From positions 1 through 44,940 of the forward strand of contig CANIHL010000005.1 in the NCBI GenBank assembly GCA_947467375.1: a DNA stretch of 44,940 nucleotides, read 5' to 3'. The stretch comes from Acidimicrobiaceae bacterium (GTDB lineage: Bacteria > Actinomycetota > Acidimicrobiia > Acidimicrobiales > Ilumatobacteraceae). The notes beneath the pieces were generated by a model. That model was given only the letters and a program-made list of their open reading frames with translations, made no database searches and was not told the origin of the DNA. Both the position numbers and the translations under genes were made by a program. Shown here piece by piece: positions 9,502 through 19,300 of this stretch (within the stretch, counting starts at the first letter, position 1; every line of letters begins with the position of its first letter).

Positions 9502-10374
9502 ATGGCTGATGTACCAAATTTGAATGAGAGCAACGAAAATTCCTGGACAACTTCAGTTGTGGAAGTTGCTTCAGGAGATATCGAAGCAAAGTCACAGAGA
9601 ATTGTAAAAGTTGCAATTCTTGTTTCGGTATTTTCACTACTTGTTGCCGGTTTTTCACTCCTAAAGACTCAGAGTGTTGAATCAAAATCATCGGGTTTGA
9701 TTGCCGACCCTGCCAACACAGAAGGTATTGACCTTTTTCAACCACCAAAAGACCTCCCAAGTTTTATTGCAACAGTTGAAGAATCAGTCGTTGCTATCGA
9801 GTGCGAAGGAAACGAAGAGGGAATATGGACTTATGGAACTGGTTTCGTCGCAGCATTTGAGCCCGAAACCGATGGTTTCGAGTCGGTCATAGTCACGAAC
9901 CATCATGTGATTGAAGATTGTATTGATTCTGGCAACGAACTAATCGTGCTAACCGGCGCTGACCAAACTGGAGCACCTCGTGTAAATCTTCTTCGATGGG
10001 ATGAGGAAAATGACCTCGCAGTAATCGAAGTCGATGAACTTCTTCCAGGCCTAGTTTCAGCCGAAACCTTTGCGTCGCGTGGTTGGTGGTCCATGGCTAT
10101 TGGGAATCCGCTTGAAACAGATTTTGAAGAAACTATTGTCCTTTACAACTCAACAACCTTTGGCTACATCTCCTATGTATTAGATGGAAAGTGGAATTAC
10201 ACATCAGCCACCATTAATGGGGGGAATTCTGGAGGACCTTTGGTTAACAGCAGGGGAGAGTTGATTGGCATTAATACTCTTGCTGCAGCAAGTACGGAGG
10301 GTGGAGTTTGGAACATTGCAGTCGATTCAGACATCTTGTGCGAAAAGATTTTCACCGATTGTGCCACTGACTAA
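9502..10374 (+). CDS. Membrane-anchored trypsin-like serine protease
   Basis: TM VAILVSVFSLLVAGFSLL; triad-like H in VTNHHVIEDC, D in ENDLAVIEVD, S in NGGNSGGPLV. Confidence 0.85.
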   Translation: MADVPNLNESNENSWTTSVVEVASGDIEAKSQRIVKVAILVSVFSLLVAGFSLLKTQSVESKSSGLIADPANTEGIDLFQPPKDLPSFIATVEESVVAIECEGNEEGIWTYGTGFVAAFEPETDGFESVIVTNHHVIEDCIDSGNELIVLTGADQTGAPRVNLLRWDEENDLAVIEVDELLPGLVSAETFASRGWWSMAIGNPLETDFEETIVLYNSTTFGYISYVLDGKWNYTSATINGGNSGGPLVNSRGELIGINTLAAASTEGGVWNIAVDSDILCEKIFTDCATD

Positions 10375-10441
10375 CGAACCAGAGTGAACCTTTTCGTAAT
10401 GCCGAAGGTTTGGGGTATTCAGCTACATAAGCGAACCCAAA

Positions 10442-10891
10442 TCAGTTGGTTGCGTTTCCAAATTCTTCAACAAACTCTGCATAGTCTTCATCAAAAATCC
10501 GAAGCACCTTTTCGGTAATTGTGTCAGACAATTCATCTACGTAGAAAGGTGCAAGTCGAAGTCGGATGATAAATGAACCATTGTGAATAATGGGTAATTC
10601 GGTATCTGGGTCGTAAAGAACAGTTGCAACAGTTAGGTGGTCTTCCTCGTTCCAATCGTTTGCCACCAAATGCGGGTTGCCAGAAATTTCAATAAATGAT
10701 TGAATACTGAAGTCCTCGAAATAAGGTCCGCCGTATCCAAGCGGAATAATCCAGAAATGCTCTTCGCCAGCTGTGATTGTTATTGAGCTGTATTCACCAA
10801 ATGTCTCGTCAATTTCTGTAGATAATTCGGCCTCATAGTCAAGCTCTTGAATGACGTTTAGAAGTTCGGGTGCAGTTAATAGTGCGCTCAT
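10442..10891 (-). CDS. YbjN-like protein
   Basis: NPHLVANDWNEEDHLTVATVLYDPDTELP resembles the YbjN core; resembles the protein at 24064. Confidence 0.55.
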   Translation of the reverse strand: MSALLTAPELLNVIQELDYEAELSTEIDETFGEYSSITITAGEEHFWIIPLGYGGPYFEDFSIQSFIEISGNPHLVANDWNEEDHLTVATVLYDPDTELPIIHNGSFIIRLRLAPFYVDELSDTITEKVLRIFDEDYAEFVEEFGNATN

Positions 10892-10892
10892 T

Positions 10893-11069
10893 TCAGTTCT
10901 CCCTTGGAATGTCTGTTTGGGATTTAATCATTTCGATGGTTCTTTGTGAATGTATAGCAGGGTTGTTGCACAGTGGTTTAGTGGTGACATTTATGTGCAG
11001 CAAGATTGATGCACCACAAACTGGACAGACGTGCAGGTCATTTATGGCTGCGTTTTTCGGTTTAGGCAT
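10893..11069 (-). CDS. Small zinc-ribbon-like protein (58 aa, below the ORF-track cutoff)
   Basis: Manual translation: MPKPKNAAINDLHVCPVCGASILLHINVTTKPLCNNPAIHSQRTIEMIKSQTDIPREN; preceded by AAAGGA; stop one nt before the ATG of 10891. Confidence 0.5.
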   Translation of the reverse strand: MPKPKNAAINDLHVCPVCGASILLHINVTTKPLCNNPAIHSQRTIEMIKSQTDIPREN

Positions 11070-11147
11070 GCTTGTTTCCTTTGCTTTAGATGTTTGGGTC
11101 GGAAACTATAAGCAGCCCTGTCATGTGGTTTGCAACTCTAAGTTAAG

Positions 11148-11174
11148 TTTGGTACCTACTACGTAGGTACCAAA
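11148..11174. repeat. 12-bp perfect inverted repeat, possible operator or hairpin
   Basis: tttggtacctac-tac-gtaggtaccaaa in a divergent intergenic region. Confidence 0.75.
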
Positions 11175-11250
11175 AAAGTTTTCAGATAAGAAGAATTGCT
11201 TGATTCTCTAGACAATAAGTAGAAACCACTTGGACAAATTGAAAGAGAGT

Positions 11251-11279
11251 TTGACAATCATGGTTTCACTCAGTAGAAC
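11251..11279 (+). promoter_or_regulatory. Predicted sigma70-like promoter for the 11313-19716 operon
   Basis: TTGACA - 17 nt - TAGAAC, followed by AGGAGG at 11301 and ATG 11313. Confidence 0.5.
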
Positions 11280-11312
11280 TACGAGCAAGAACTGTCAATC
11301 AGGAGGAAGACA

Positions 11313-11510
11313 ATGAATGAAGAAGAACTCATCACTCGACTCGAAACAGAATTAAAGGCAACACCGAATCAAACTGCGAGACAGTTAGCACGTACCATCG
11401 GAGCACCAAAAACTGTGCTCAATCCACTTCTATACAGAATTGAGAAATTCGTGCAAGATGGTTCAAAACGTCCTCTCTGGAGATTAAAAGAGAGTCCAGA
11501 GAGTAACTAG
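11313..11510 (+). CDS. Small winged-helix protein, Z-alpha-like
   Basis: TARQLARTIGAPKTVLNPLLYRIEKFVQDGSKRPLWRL aligns by eye with human ADAR1 Z-alpha [41 protein letters not shown]. Confidence 0.55.
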   Translation: MNEEELITRLETELKATPNQTARQLARTIGAPKTVLNPLLYRIEKFVQDGSKRPLWRLKESPESN

Positions 11511-11536
11511 TAAACCCTCAATCAAGAAATTCCTGA

Positions 11537-12196
11537 ATGATGGTCGAAAATCAGAAAGCTCAAAAGAGTAAAGGAACGCCATACAACTTGTTTGTTGTTG
11601 AGCTGAAGGAACTTAAAGGCCGAAGTGCTGATAAGCCACACCTATACGTAACATTGACTTCGTCAACTACCAAACTTGCATTTCGCCGACTTCTTGAAGG
11701 CAAAGGTCCAACTTGGGTGCAGGGCAAAGTCGAAAAACTTAGAACTGACCTGATACCTAACTATCGCGAGACGAACAATAGGGAGGTAGCAGAAAAGCGT
11801 CTCGGAAAGTTAAAAATTGACTTATCAAAACAGGGTTTCGGCGTAAATGGTGACTCGACTGTATGGGTCGTGTATGTACTTGACATTGACCCAAATATTG
11901 AACCAAAGATTCTTGACTTAGGGAAAAAAGGGAAAGCAATTTACGTCGGTCAAACGTCAACAACCAGGGAACTTCGTGCTGAACAACACGCTGGAAAACC
12001 AAGTAAATCAGGAAAGCACATTGGTTCACGAAAAACCAAAGGAAGAAACCCGGTCCTTAATCTGCATTTGAGTCCCACAAAAGAGATGTATACAAAAGAA
12101 GACGCGCTTGCCTTTGAGACAGAGACCCACAAGAGGTTGGAGGAAATGGGTTACAGAGTGCTTGGGGATGTTCAAGATGGCAACAAAAGTGACTAA
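11537..12196 (+). CDS. GIY-YIG nuclease-like protein
   Basis: VWVVYVLD, KAIYVGQTSTTRELRAEQH and ALAFETETHKRLEEMGYRV fit the GIY-YIG layout. Confidence 0.6.
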   Translation: MMVENQKAQKSKGTPYNLFVVELKELKGRSADKPHLYVTLTSSTTKLAFRRLLEGKGPTWVQGKVEKLRTDLIPNYRETNNREVAEKRLGKLKIDLSKQGFGVNGDSTVWVVYVLDIDPNIEPKILDLGKKGKAIYVGQTSTTRELRAEQHAGKPSKSGKHIGSRKTKGRNPVLNLHLSPTKEMYTKEDALAFETETHKRLEEMGYRVLGDVQDGNKSD

Positions 12197-12271
12197 ATCC
12201 CTTGGTACACCCTTGGACTAGTTTTGTGGTGTGAAGACTATGTCGTTCAGCGGTCAGAGCCGTAAGCCATT

Positions 12272-15200
12272 ATGACTATTTCGCTGAAGGGTAAAAGTAA
12301 AATTGCGTGGGTTCGTCCGGACGGATGTCCTGCCGGATTCGAGCCATCCGAGGTTGTCGTTGGTAATAGCGACGTTGGAGGGATGGCTCTTGAAATCGCC
12401 ATTACTAAATGGTCCAAGAATGAACCTCCTACTCGTGAGGCGCTCACACGTCTTCATACTCTTCGAACCAATAAGCGAGCAACGCCTGTTGTCTTGGTCG
12501 TCGAGTTTGATGGCGGCGGAACTCTCGTCTTTGGTCCTAATACTGCTTCTGCTCCAGTTGGCCCACTACCGATAGAGCAGACCCAACGTGTAGTCCAAGC
12601 AGCGCTCGATGAGCCAACAGTTATTGCGGCGCGTAATCGACTAGCTGGACTAGTGCAATCGATTGATTCAACATCAATGCCAGGAGTGAAGAACTCTGGA
12701 CTATTCGCAAATCATGAACTTCGTGTTGGTGTACCTCAGCGTGCAGATTGGGCTGATGCATGTACTGCATCATCTCCGATGTTGCCACTTAAAGGTAAAG
12801 AATTAATTGAAAAACTTGGTTTCCAAACTGGTCAATTCGGAGCGCACGCATTATTGCTAACGGGAGATGGACCCAAAGCAGAAGCAATTGCTGTCTTGCT
12901 CGATGACCGAGAAGCTTTCGATGCAGATTCACCTCGCTTTACGGTGTCGCCAGTCGCTTATGGATTGAACATGGCAGAAAAGCAGGGTGTCCCATGGCTC
13001 ATCATGGTGCGCGGTAGCCAGATTCGCCTCTATTCATCACGTAAAGATTTTGGTGTCGGTCGCAAAGGCTTAGCTGAAACTTTCTTTGAAGTTGACTTGC
13101 CGCAACTCACAGCCTCAAATTCCGGCTATTTGCAACTCATATTTTCGGCCAAGGCACTAGCGGAGGGTGGCACAACCTATGAGATTTTGAAGTCAAGCAC
13201 GCAGTACGCAGTTGCGCTCGGTGAACGATTGCGCGACAAGGTGTATGAGGAAATCATCCCTGAACTTTCTGTGTCCGTTGCAGATGCCTTAGTCGAAAAT
13301 GGTTATGAAATGGATGCCGCGGGCTTGGACCTCGCGTACCAGCTAACACTTCGAGTGTTTTTCCGCATGTTGTTCCAGGTGTATGCAGAAGACCGGAAGC
13401 TACTTCCATACGGTGAAAACACGAAGTACGACCGAAACGCTATAAAAACTGTTGCCAAAGACCTTGCTGAAAATCCTGAACAGATTTTTGACGAAAACTC
13501 CACATCACTTTGGGATGACTTGGCCCAAGTATGGCGAGTTATTGATTCGGGTGATAAAGCCTGGGGTGTTCCTGCCTATAACGGTGGTCTGTTCGCAAGC
13601 GATTCAGAGCTAAGCGAGCACGGAGCAATTCTTAAAGATGTACATATAACTAATGATGTGATGGGCCCGGTCCTTAGGGCGTTGTTACTCGACGATTCAG
13701 ACGATGGCACTATTGGTCCAGTTGACTTCCGTTCGCTGAGTGTGCGCGAATTCGGAACCATTTACGAAGGACTTCTTGAATCAAGTCTTGGCCTTGCTGA
13801 GGTTGATTTAACTCTTGACGAAGATGGAACTTGGATTCCAGCGAAGAAGAAAGACGAAATCTACGCTGAAGCTGGTCAGGTGTACTTCCATAACACCAGC
13901 GGCCAACGCAAAGGCACTGGCTCTTACTTCACCCCTTCGTTTGTGGTCGAACATCTTCTTGAACGTTCACTTGACCCTGCTCTCGACTCGCATCTTGCTC
14001 AAGTTGCGGAACTCATGCAGAAAGGCGACCACGCAGGAGCGGCAGAAAAGTTCTTTGACTTCCGCGTCGCAGACCTCGCTATGGGCTCAGGACATTTCCT
14101 TACATCTGCCATCGACCACATTGAACAAAAAATGGCGGCGTTCTTGGCAGAAGATGGTCAATCTATTCCTGGTGTTGCAGCTGAGTTGCTAAAACTGGAA
14201 AACGCAGCTCAAGAAGCACTTGGCGAAGATTCTGTTGAACTTGAACGCTCATCACTTTTGAGGCGTCAAATTGCACGTCGCTGCATATATGGACTCGACA
14301 TCAACCCAATTGCTGTTGAACTCGCACGTGTTTCAATTTGGATTCACACATTCGTTCGTGGGCTTCCAATGTCAAGCCTCGACCACAATCTTGTCTGCGC
14401 GAACAGCCTTACTGGAATTGGAAGCGTCGATGAAGCGTTAGATGTGCTCGTTCCTGGTCGCAAGGGTCAAATGACATTGTTTGATGAGCCAATTGAGAGA
14501 GCGCTCGAAAGTGCACGGACAGTTTTGGTCGATGCTGCACTTCTTGCCGAAGCGACTAAAGACGAAACACGCGCAGCATCACGAGCGGCAAAGAAAGCTT
14601 ACAAAGATGCCGAAAAAGCACGTTTGCTTTTTGATGCAGCTGTGCTGAACCGAATTGGCCGTTCTGGCCTCGTAGCAGCAGTGGACCCTGATGCAATCGC
14701 AAAGCTTGCTGCAATGCCTATTGCGCAGGAAGCGATATCTCCGTTGAAACCGGCTCACATGCCAGCACTATTTCCAGAAGTATTCCTCAGGGAGAATGGA
14801 GGATTTGACGTTCTTGTTGGTAATCCACCGTGGGAAGAAATAATGGTGGAAGAACCAAAGTATTGGCTACGTGCTCAGCCTGGCCTTTTAGGTATGAATG
14901 CTGCAGACCTGAAAGCAGCAATAGTTTCGTTGCGCAAGAAGCGTCCGGAACTTCTTGCTGGGCTTGAAATTGAAATTGAAATTGCAGCAAATATTCGGAA
15001 AGTCCTTTTGGCTGGTCCATTCCCAGGATTAGGCACTGGGGATATCGACCTATATCGCGTGTTTGCTTGGCGGAATTGGCAATTGTTGCGCTCAGGAGGT
15101 CGTTTAGGAGCCGTGTTTCCAAGAACGCTGCTGAACGCGGCTGGGAATGCGCCATGGCGTGAGATTGTGCTTAGCAATGGCGAAGTAAGTGTTGTAAACA

Positions 15201-16303
15201 TCGTGAACTCAAACGGTTGGGTGTTTCCAAGTGTGCATGGTCAGTATTCAATTACGTTCATTGACATCCACAAAACAGATTCAAGCCCAGAAACAGTTCA
15301 ACTCAGTGGACCTTTCTTTGAATACAAAACTTTCGATGAGGGCAGACATCAAAGTGGTGCGCTACCAATTGCACTTTTAAAAACTGCTTCAGAGGGGGCG
15401 TCGTTTCCACAATTGCCCGACGTCGAATCTGCATCAATATTCACGCAGATTCGGCTCGCGCCGCGCTTGAACGACCCACGGCATCCTTCTTTTAGACCTG
15501 TAAGAGAGTTTGATGCAACTAATGACAGACCAACTTTTGATGCTGGACCACAGAAGGAAGGACGATGGCCAGTTCTTGGTGGTTCAGGCTTCAATCTTTG
15601 GGAACCTAACACCGGTGATGTTTACGCGTGGGCTGAACCTAAAAAAGTAATCGCAGTACTTCAGGAGAAAAGGCAACGCCAAATTCGATTGAAAAGTTCA
15701 GCATTCTTTGGAATGGATGAAACCTGGGCTGCGAATCCAGATACTCTGCCATGCAGCGGAGTAAGAATTGCATTTAGGGACATTACTAATGCGACAAACA
15801 CCCGAACTTGTATAGCGGCCCTTCTTCCTTCAGAAGTCATCCTGACAAATAAGGCACCATATTTGCTTCGAAACGATTGCACGAGTGGCGAAGAGGCATA
15901 CCTGCTCGGCGTGCTTTGCAGCATTCCACTTGACTGGTATGCGAGACGTTACGTCGAACTGAGCATGAACCTGCATATTTTTAATGGATTGCCAATTCCG
16001 CTAGTTGATGAAAATGATTCAAGAAGATTGAGAATAATTCAAATTGCAGGAATGCTTGCAGCGGTTGATAACCGATATGCGACTTGGGCAAAAGAAGTAG
16101 GAGTCAAGGTTGGCTCAGTCAAAACTGATTCCGAGAAAGACGCGTTAATCGCAGAAACCGATGCGCTCGCAGCTCATTTATACGGACTGTCCCGGTCCCA
16201 GTTGGAACACGTTTTCAAAACCTTTCACCGAGGTTGGGATTATTCCTCACGTTTGACACAGGTCCTTTCGTTTTATGACCAGCTACCGGAAGTGAAGTCA
16301 TGA
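12272..16303 (+). CDS. Eco57I-type N6-adenine DNA methyltransferase, large restriction-modification-like protein
   Basis: GSYFTPSFVVEHLLERSLDP, motif I FRVADLAMGSGHFLTSAID, motif IV FDVLVGNPPWEE; long N-terminal region. Confidence 0.85.
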   Translation: MTISLKGKSKIAWVRPDGCPAGFEPSEVVVGNSDVGGMALEIAITKWSKNEPPTREALTRLHTLRTNKRATPVVLVVEFDGGGTLVFGPNTASAPVGPLPIEQTQRVVQAALDEPTVIAARNRLAGLVQSIDSTSMPGVKNSGLFANHELRVGVPQRADWADACTASSPMLPLKGKELIEKLGFQTGQFGAHALLLTGDGPKAEAIAVLLDDREAFDADSPRFTVSPVAYGLNMAEKQGVPWLIMVRGSQIRLYSSRKDFGVGRKGLAETFFEVDLPQLTASNSGYLQLIFSAKALAEGGTTYEILKSSTQYAVALGERLRDKVYEEIIPELSVSVADALVENGYEMDAAGLDLAYQLTLRVFFRMLFQVYAEDRKLLPYGENTKYDRNAIKTVAKDLAENPEQIFDENSTSLWDDLAQVWRVIDSGDKAWGVPAYNGGLFASDSELSEHGAILKDVHITNDVMGPVLRALLLDDSDDGTIGPVDFRSLSVREFGTIYEGLLESSLGLAEVDLTLDEDGTWIPAKKKDEIYAEAGQVYFHNTSGQRKGTGSYFTPSFVVEHLLERSLDPALDSHLAQVAELMQKGDHAGAAEKFFDFRVADLAMGSGHFLTSAIDHIEQKMAAFLAEDGQSIPGVAAELLKLENAAQEALGEDSVELERSSLLRRQIARRCIYGLDINPIAVELARVSIWIHTFVRGLPMSSLDHNLVCANSLTGIGSVDEALDVLVPGRKGQMTLFDEPIERALESARTVLVDAALLAEATKDETRAASRAAKKAYKDAEKARLLFDAAVLNRIGRSGLVAAVDPDAIAKLAAMPIAQEAISPLKPAHMPALFPEVFLRENGGFDVLVGNPPWEEIMVEEPKYWLRAQPGLLGMNAADLKAAIVSLRKKRPELLAGLEIEIEIAANIRKVLLAGPFPGLGTGDIDLYRVFAWRNWQLLRSGGRLGAVFPRTLLNAAGNAPWREIVLSNGEVSVVNIVNSNGWVFPSVHGQYSITFIDIHKTDSSPETVQLSGPFFEYKTFDEGRHQSGALPIALLKTASEGASFPQLPDVESASIFTQIRLAPRLNDPRHPSFRPVREFDATNDRPTFDAGPQKEGRWPVLGGSGFNLWEPNTGDVYAWAEPKKVIAVLQEKRQRQIRLKSSAFFGMDETWAANPDTLPCSGVRIAFRDITNATNTRTCIAALLPSEVILTNKAPYLLRNDCTSGEEAYLLGVLCSIPLDWYARRYVELSMNLHIFNGLPIPLVDENDSRRLRIIQIAGMLAAVDNRYATWAKEVGVKVGSVKTDSEKDALIAETDALAAHLYGLSRSQLEHVFKTFHRGWDYSSRLTQVLSFYDQLPEVKS

Positions 16304-19300
16304 CAGACAGCAAGCCCTTTCCACCAGTCTTTGCAACGAATAACCCAAACACTGGGGAGACTGTTGCGGCCGAAGTGAATCGGATGATGAAGGGTTTGCG
16401 TGAGGAACTTGCGCAGCCACCGAATTTGGCTCTTGCTACCGCTTACATCAACCCTCAAGGGTTTGCGCTTATTGCTGACGAAGTGGAGCAGGCACCGCGA
16501 GTACGAATTTTGTTGGGTGCTGAACCCGATGAGCCATTGCAACGAAGAATTGATTCAGGTGAGGATGTTTCCTTTGAACAGGTCGCGCTGGATTATGAAA
16601 ATGGTTTGAAGCGTGAACGTGACTTGGTTGGTTTTGATGCGGAGTCTGATGCAGCTGCGAAGCATTTGGTGAAATGGCTTCGTTTCGCTGAAGTGGGGGA
16701 ACCTCCACGTGTTGAGGTACGACGTTTTACAAAAGGATTCCTGCACGGGAAGGCATTTATTGCTGAGCATCCGCGTATGCCTGCCGTATTGGCTGGTTCT
16801 TCGAACCTGACACTCGCTGGTCTGTCCTTGAATCGCGAGTTGAATCTTGGTTATCCGTCAGGTCAGTACACCGAGCTAGTGGTTGGCTGGTTTAACGACT
16901 TGTGGGACCAAGCAGAGTCTTTCGACCTAGCAGCAATGTACGAGGCCAGGTGGAGCGAACATTCACCATGGGTTGTGTTTCTACGAATGCTGTACGAACT
17001 GTATGGTAACCAATCAAATGTCTCGGATGAGCGAATTGAACTTAATGTCACCGAATTCCAAAGGGATGGAATTATTCGCTCAATGCGAATCCTCGACGAG
17101 CTTGGCGGTGTCCTTGTTTGTGATGAAGTTGGATTAGGTAAAACCTTTATTGCTGGCGAAATAATTCGTAAAGTTTCTCAAGAAAATCGACAGAAAGTAT
17201 TAGTCGTTGCACCAGCGTCTTTGCGTAATTCGATGTGGGAACCGTTTTTGAAGCGGTTTGATTTTTCGCGCCGTGTTGAACTTGTTACATATGACGATTT
17301 GAGAATTGGAACTAAGGCCGAAGTTCAAAACTTTGATGATTATGCGATGGTGGTTATTGATGAAGCGCATAACTTGCGGAATGCCAAGACGCAACGAGCC
17401 TCAGCTGTCATTACTTTGTTGGGCGGAGAACATCCCAAGAAAGTAATTTTGCTTACAGCAACGCCTGTCAATAACTCTCTATGGGATTTAGAGACCTTGG
17501 TGAAATATTTTGTCAAGAATGATGCTCAATTCTTGGCTGACGGAATACCAAGTATTGAGGATTACATCAGACGGGCACAAGCGTTAGACCCTGAAACTCT
17601 TTCTCCTGAGCACCTATTCAGTTTGATGGACAAGGTCGCTGTTCGACGTACGCGCCGATTTATTAAGAAGGAATACGCAAATGATTTCATCACCAACAAC
17701 CAGGGTGAACTAGTACCTATCGAGTTTCCCACTCCTTCCGTGCATCGTTTGACTTATGACTTGGATATTGACTCAGATGACATTGTTGGCCGAGTAATTC
17801 ATGCACTTGCTGTAAGTGAAGATGAAAATCTTGTTATTCGAGCCGGTACGCATCGTGACCCATCACGTTTATCGCTAGCGCGCTATGCGCCAAGCGTTTA
17901 TCTGAAAACCAATGATGTTGACCATCTGCAAATCACCAACGTGGGATTGTTGCGGTCAGGACTTCTGAAACGACTTGAGTCATCAACAGCAGCACTCGTC
18001 GCTACTTTGACTCGACTGATTGCCTCTCACCAGGCGTTCATCAAAGGAATCGATGCGGGCTATGTGATTACGGGTGACACACTGCGCGATTATGTAAGCA
18101 GCGAATCTGATGACCTAAACGAATTCTTGGACCTACTTGATGAAGTTTCGGCTGACGAAGTTAAAGACATCAAGGACTTTGACGGACAGGCACTAAAACG
18201 AGACGTAGAACTCGACCTCGTACTGCTCAAAGAGCTAGTTGAGCTGGCAAAGAAGCGCCAGAAGCAAGGTCCGGATTCAAAAGTTGAAGAATTGCTAGCT
18301 CACCTGTCTGAGATTGCTGAAGAAGCTGAACGCCCAGACAAACATGGTTTATCGAGTGAAGACCGTCGCAAAGTAATCATCTTTTCGACTTACACCGACA
18401 CTGTTGAAGACCTCTCTAACCAAGTCGTGGATGCAGTTAACAAAGCTAAGAAAGGCTCGCCGCTCGCTGCATATAAAGGACGAATCGCACCACCAGTTGC
18501 TGGCGCACAGGGAAGTACCGCCCAAACGGAGAGGGCCGAAATTCTTGCCGGTTTTGCACCGATAACAGCAGGAAAAATCGGCGAGAACGGCGTTCCTGAA
18601 TCGAAGAACGTATTCGATGTGCTCATCACCACTGATGTGTTGGCAGAAGGCGTGAACCTCCAACAAGCTGGTCGAATGGTCAACTTTGACCTTCCATGGA
18701 ACCCAATGCGACTAGTCCAACGCCATGGCCGCATCGACCGAATTGGTAGCCCGCACAAGAAAGTTGTCATTGGCTGTTTCTTTCCAGCAGAGAACCTTGA
18801 CACTTTGCTGAAACTCGAAGAAACCTTGCAACGCAAAATCGCGTATGCCAATGCCGCGATAGGAACTGGAACGGTAATTCCGGACCAAAAATCTGACCCA
18901 AATCGTGAAGTCTTATTTAAGGACAACACTCAAGACATCAAGAACATCTACAACGAGGACGCATCGCTTCTCCTAGAAGCTGGTGGCAGTGGGGCATTAT
19001 CAGGTGAAGAATATCGACGCCGCTTAGGCAGGGCAATGCAAGGGGCATACCCACGCGAAGATGTTCTTAATCTGCCGTACGGCTCGGGTAGCGGCTTTGT
19101 CTCGACAAAGATTCGACAATCAGGATTCGTATTCTGCGTAAAAGTTGGAAATCATAAAGCACCATGGTTCAGATTCGTAGCTGCAGACAGCACTAGCTGG
19201 ACGCCATTAAACAAGGCCGACGGCTCACCTTGGATTGATGATGACACCTTGACCTGCCTTATCGCAGCAGACCCAGGTGAACGTGAAGAGACTCAAGTGA

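Noticed and set aside
10870-11166. Plus-strand 98-aa hydrophobic-looking ORF
   Set aside because: Antisense to the better supported CPVCG small ORF (10893-11069) and the start of the YbjN-like gene.
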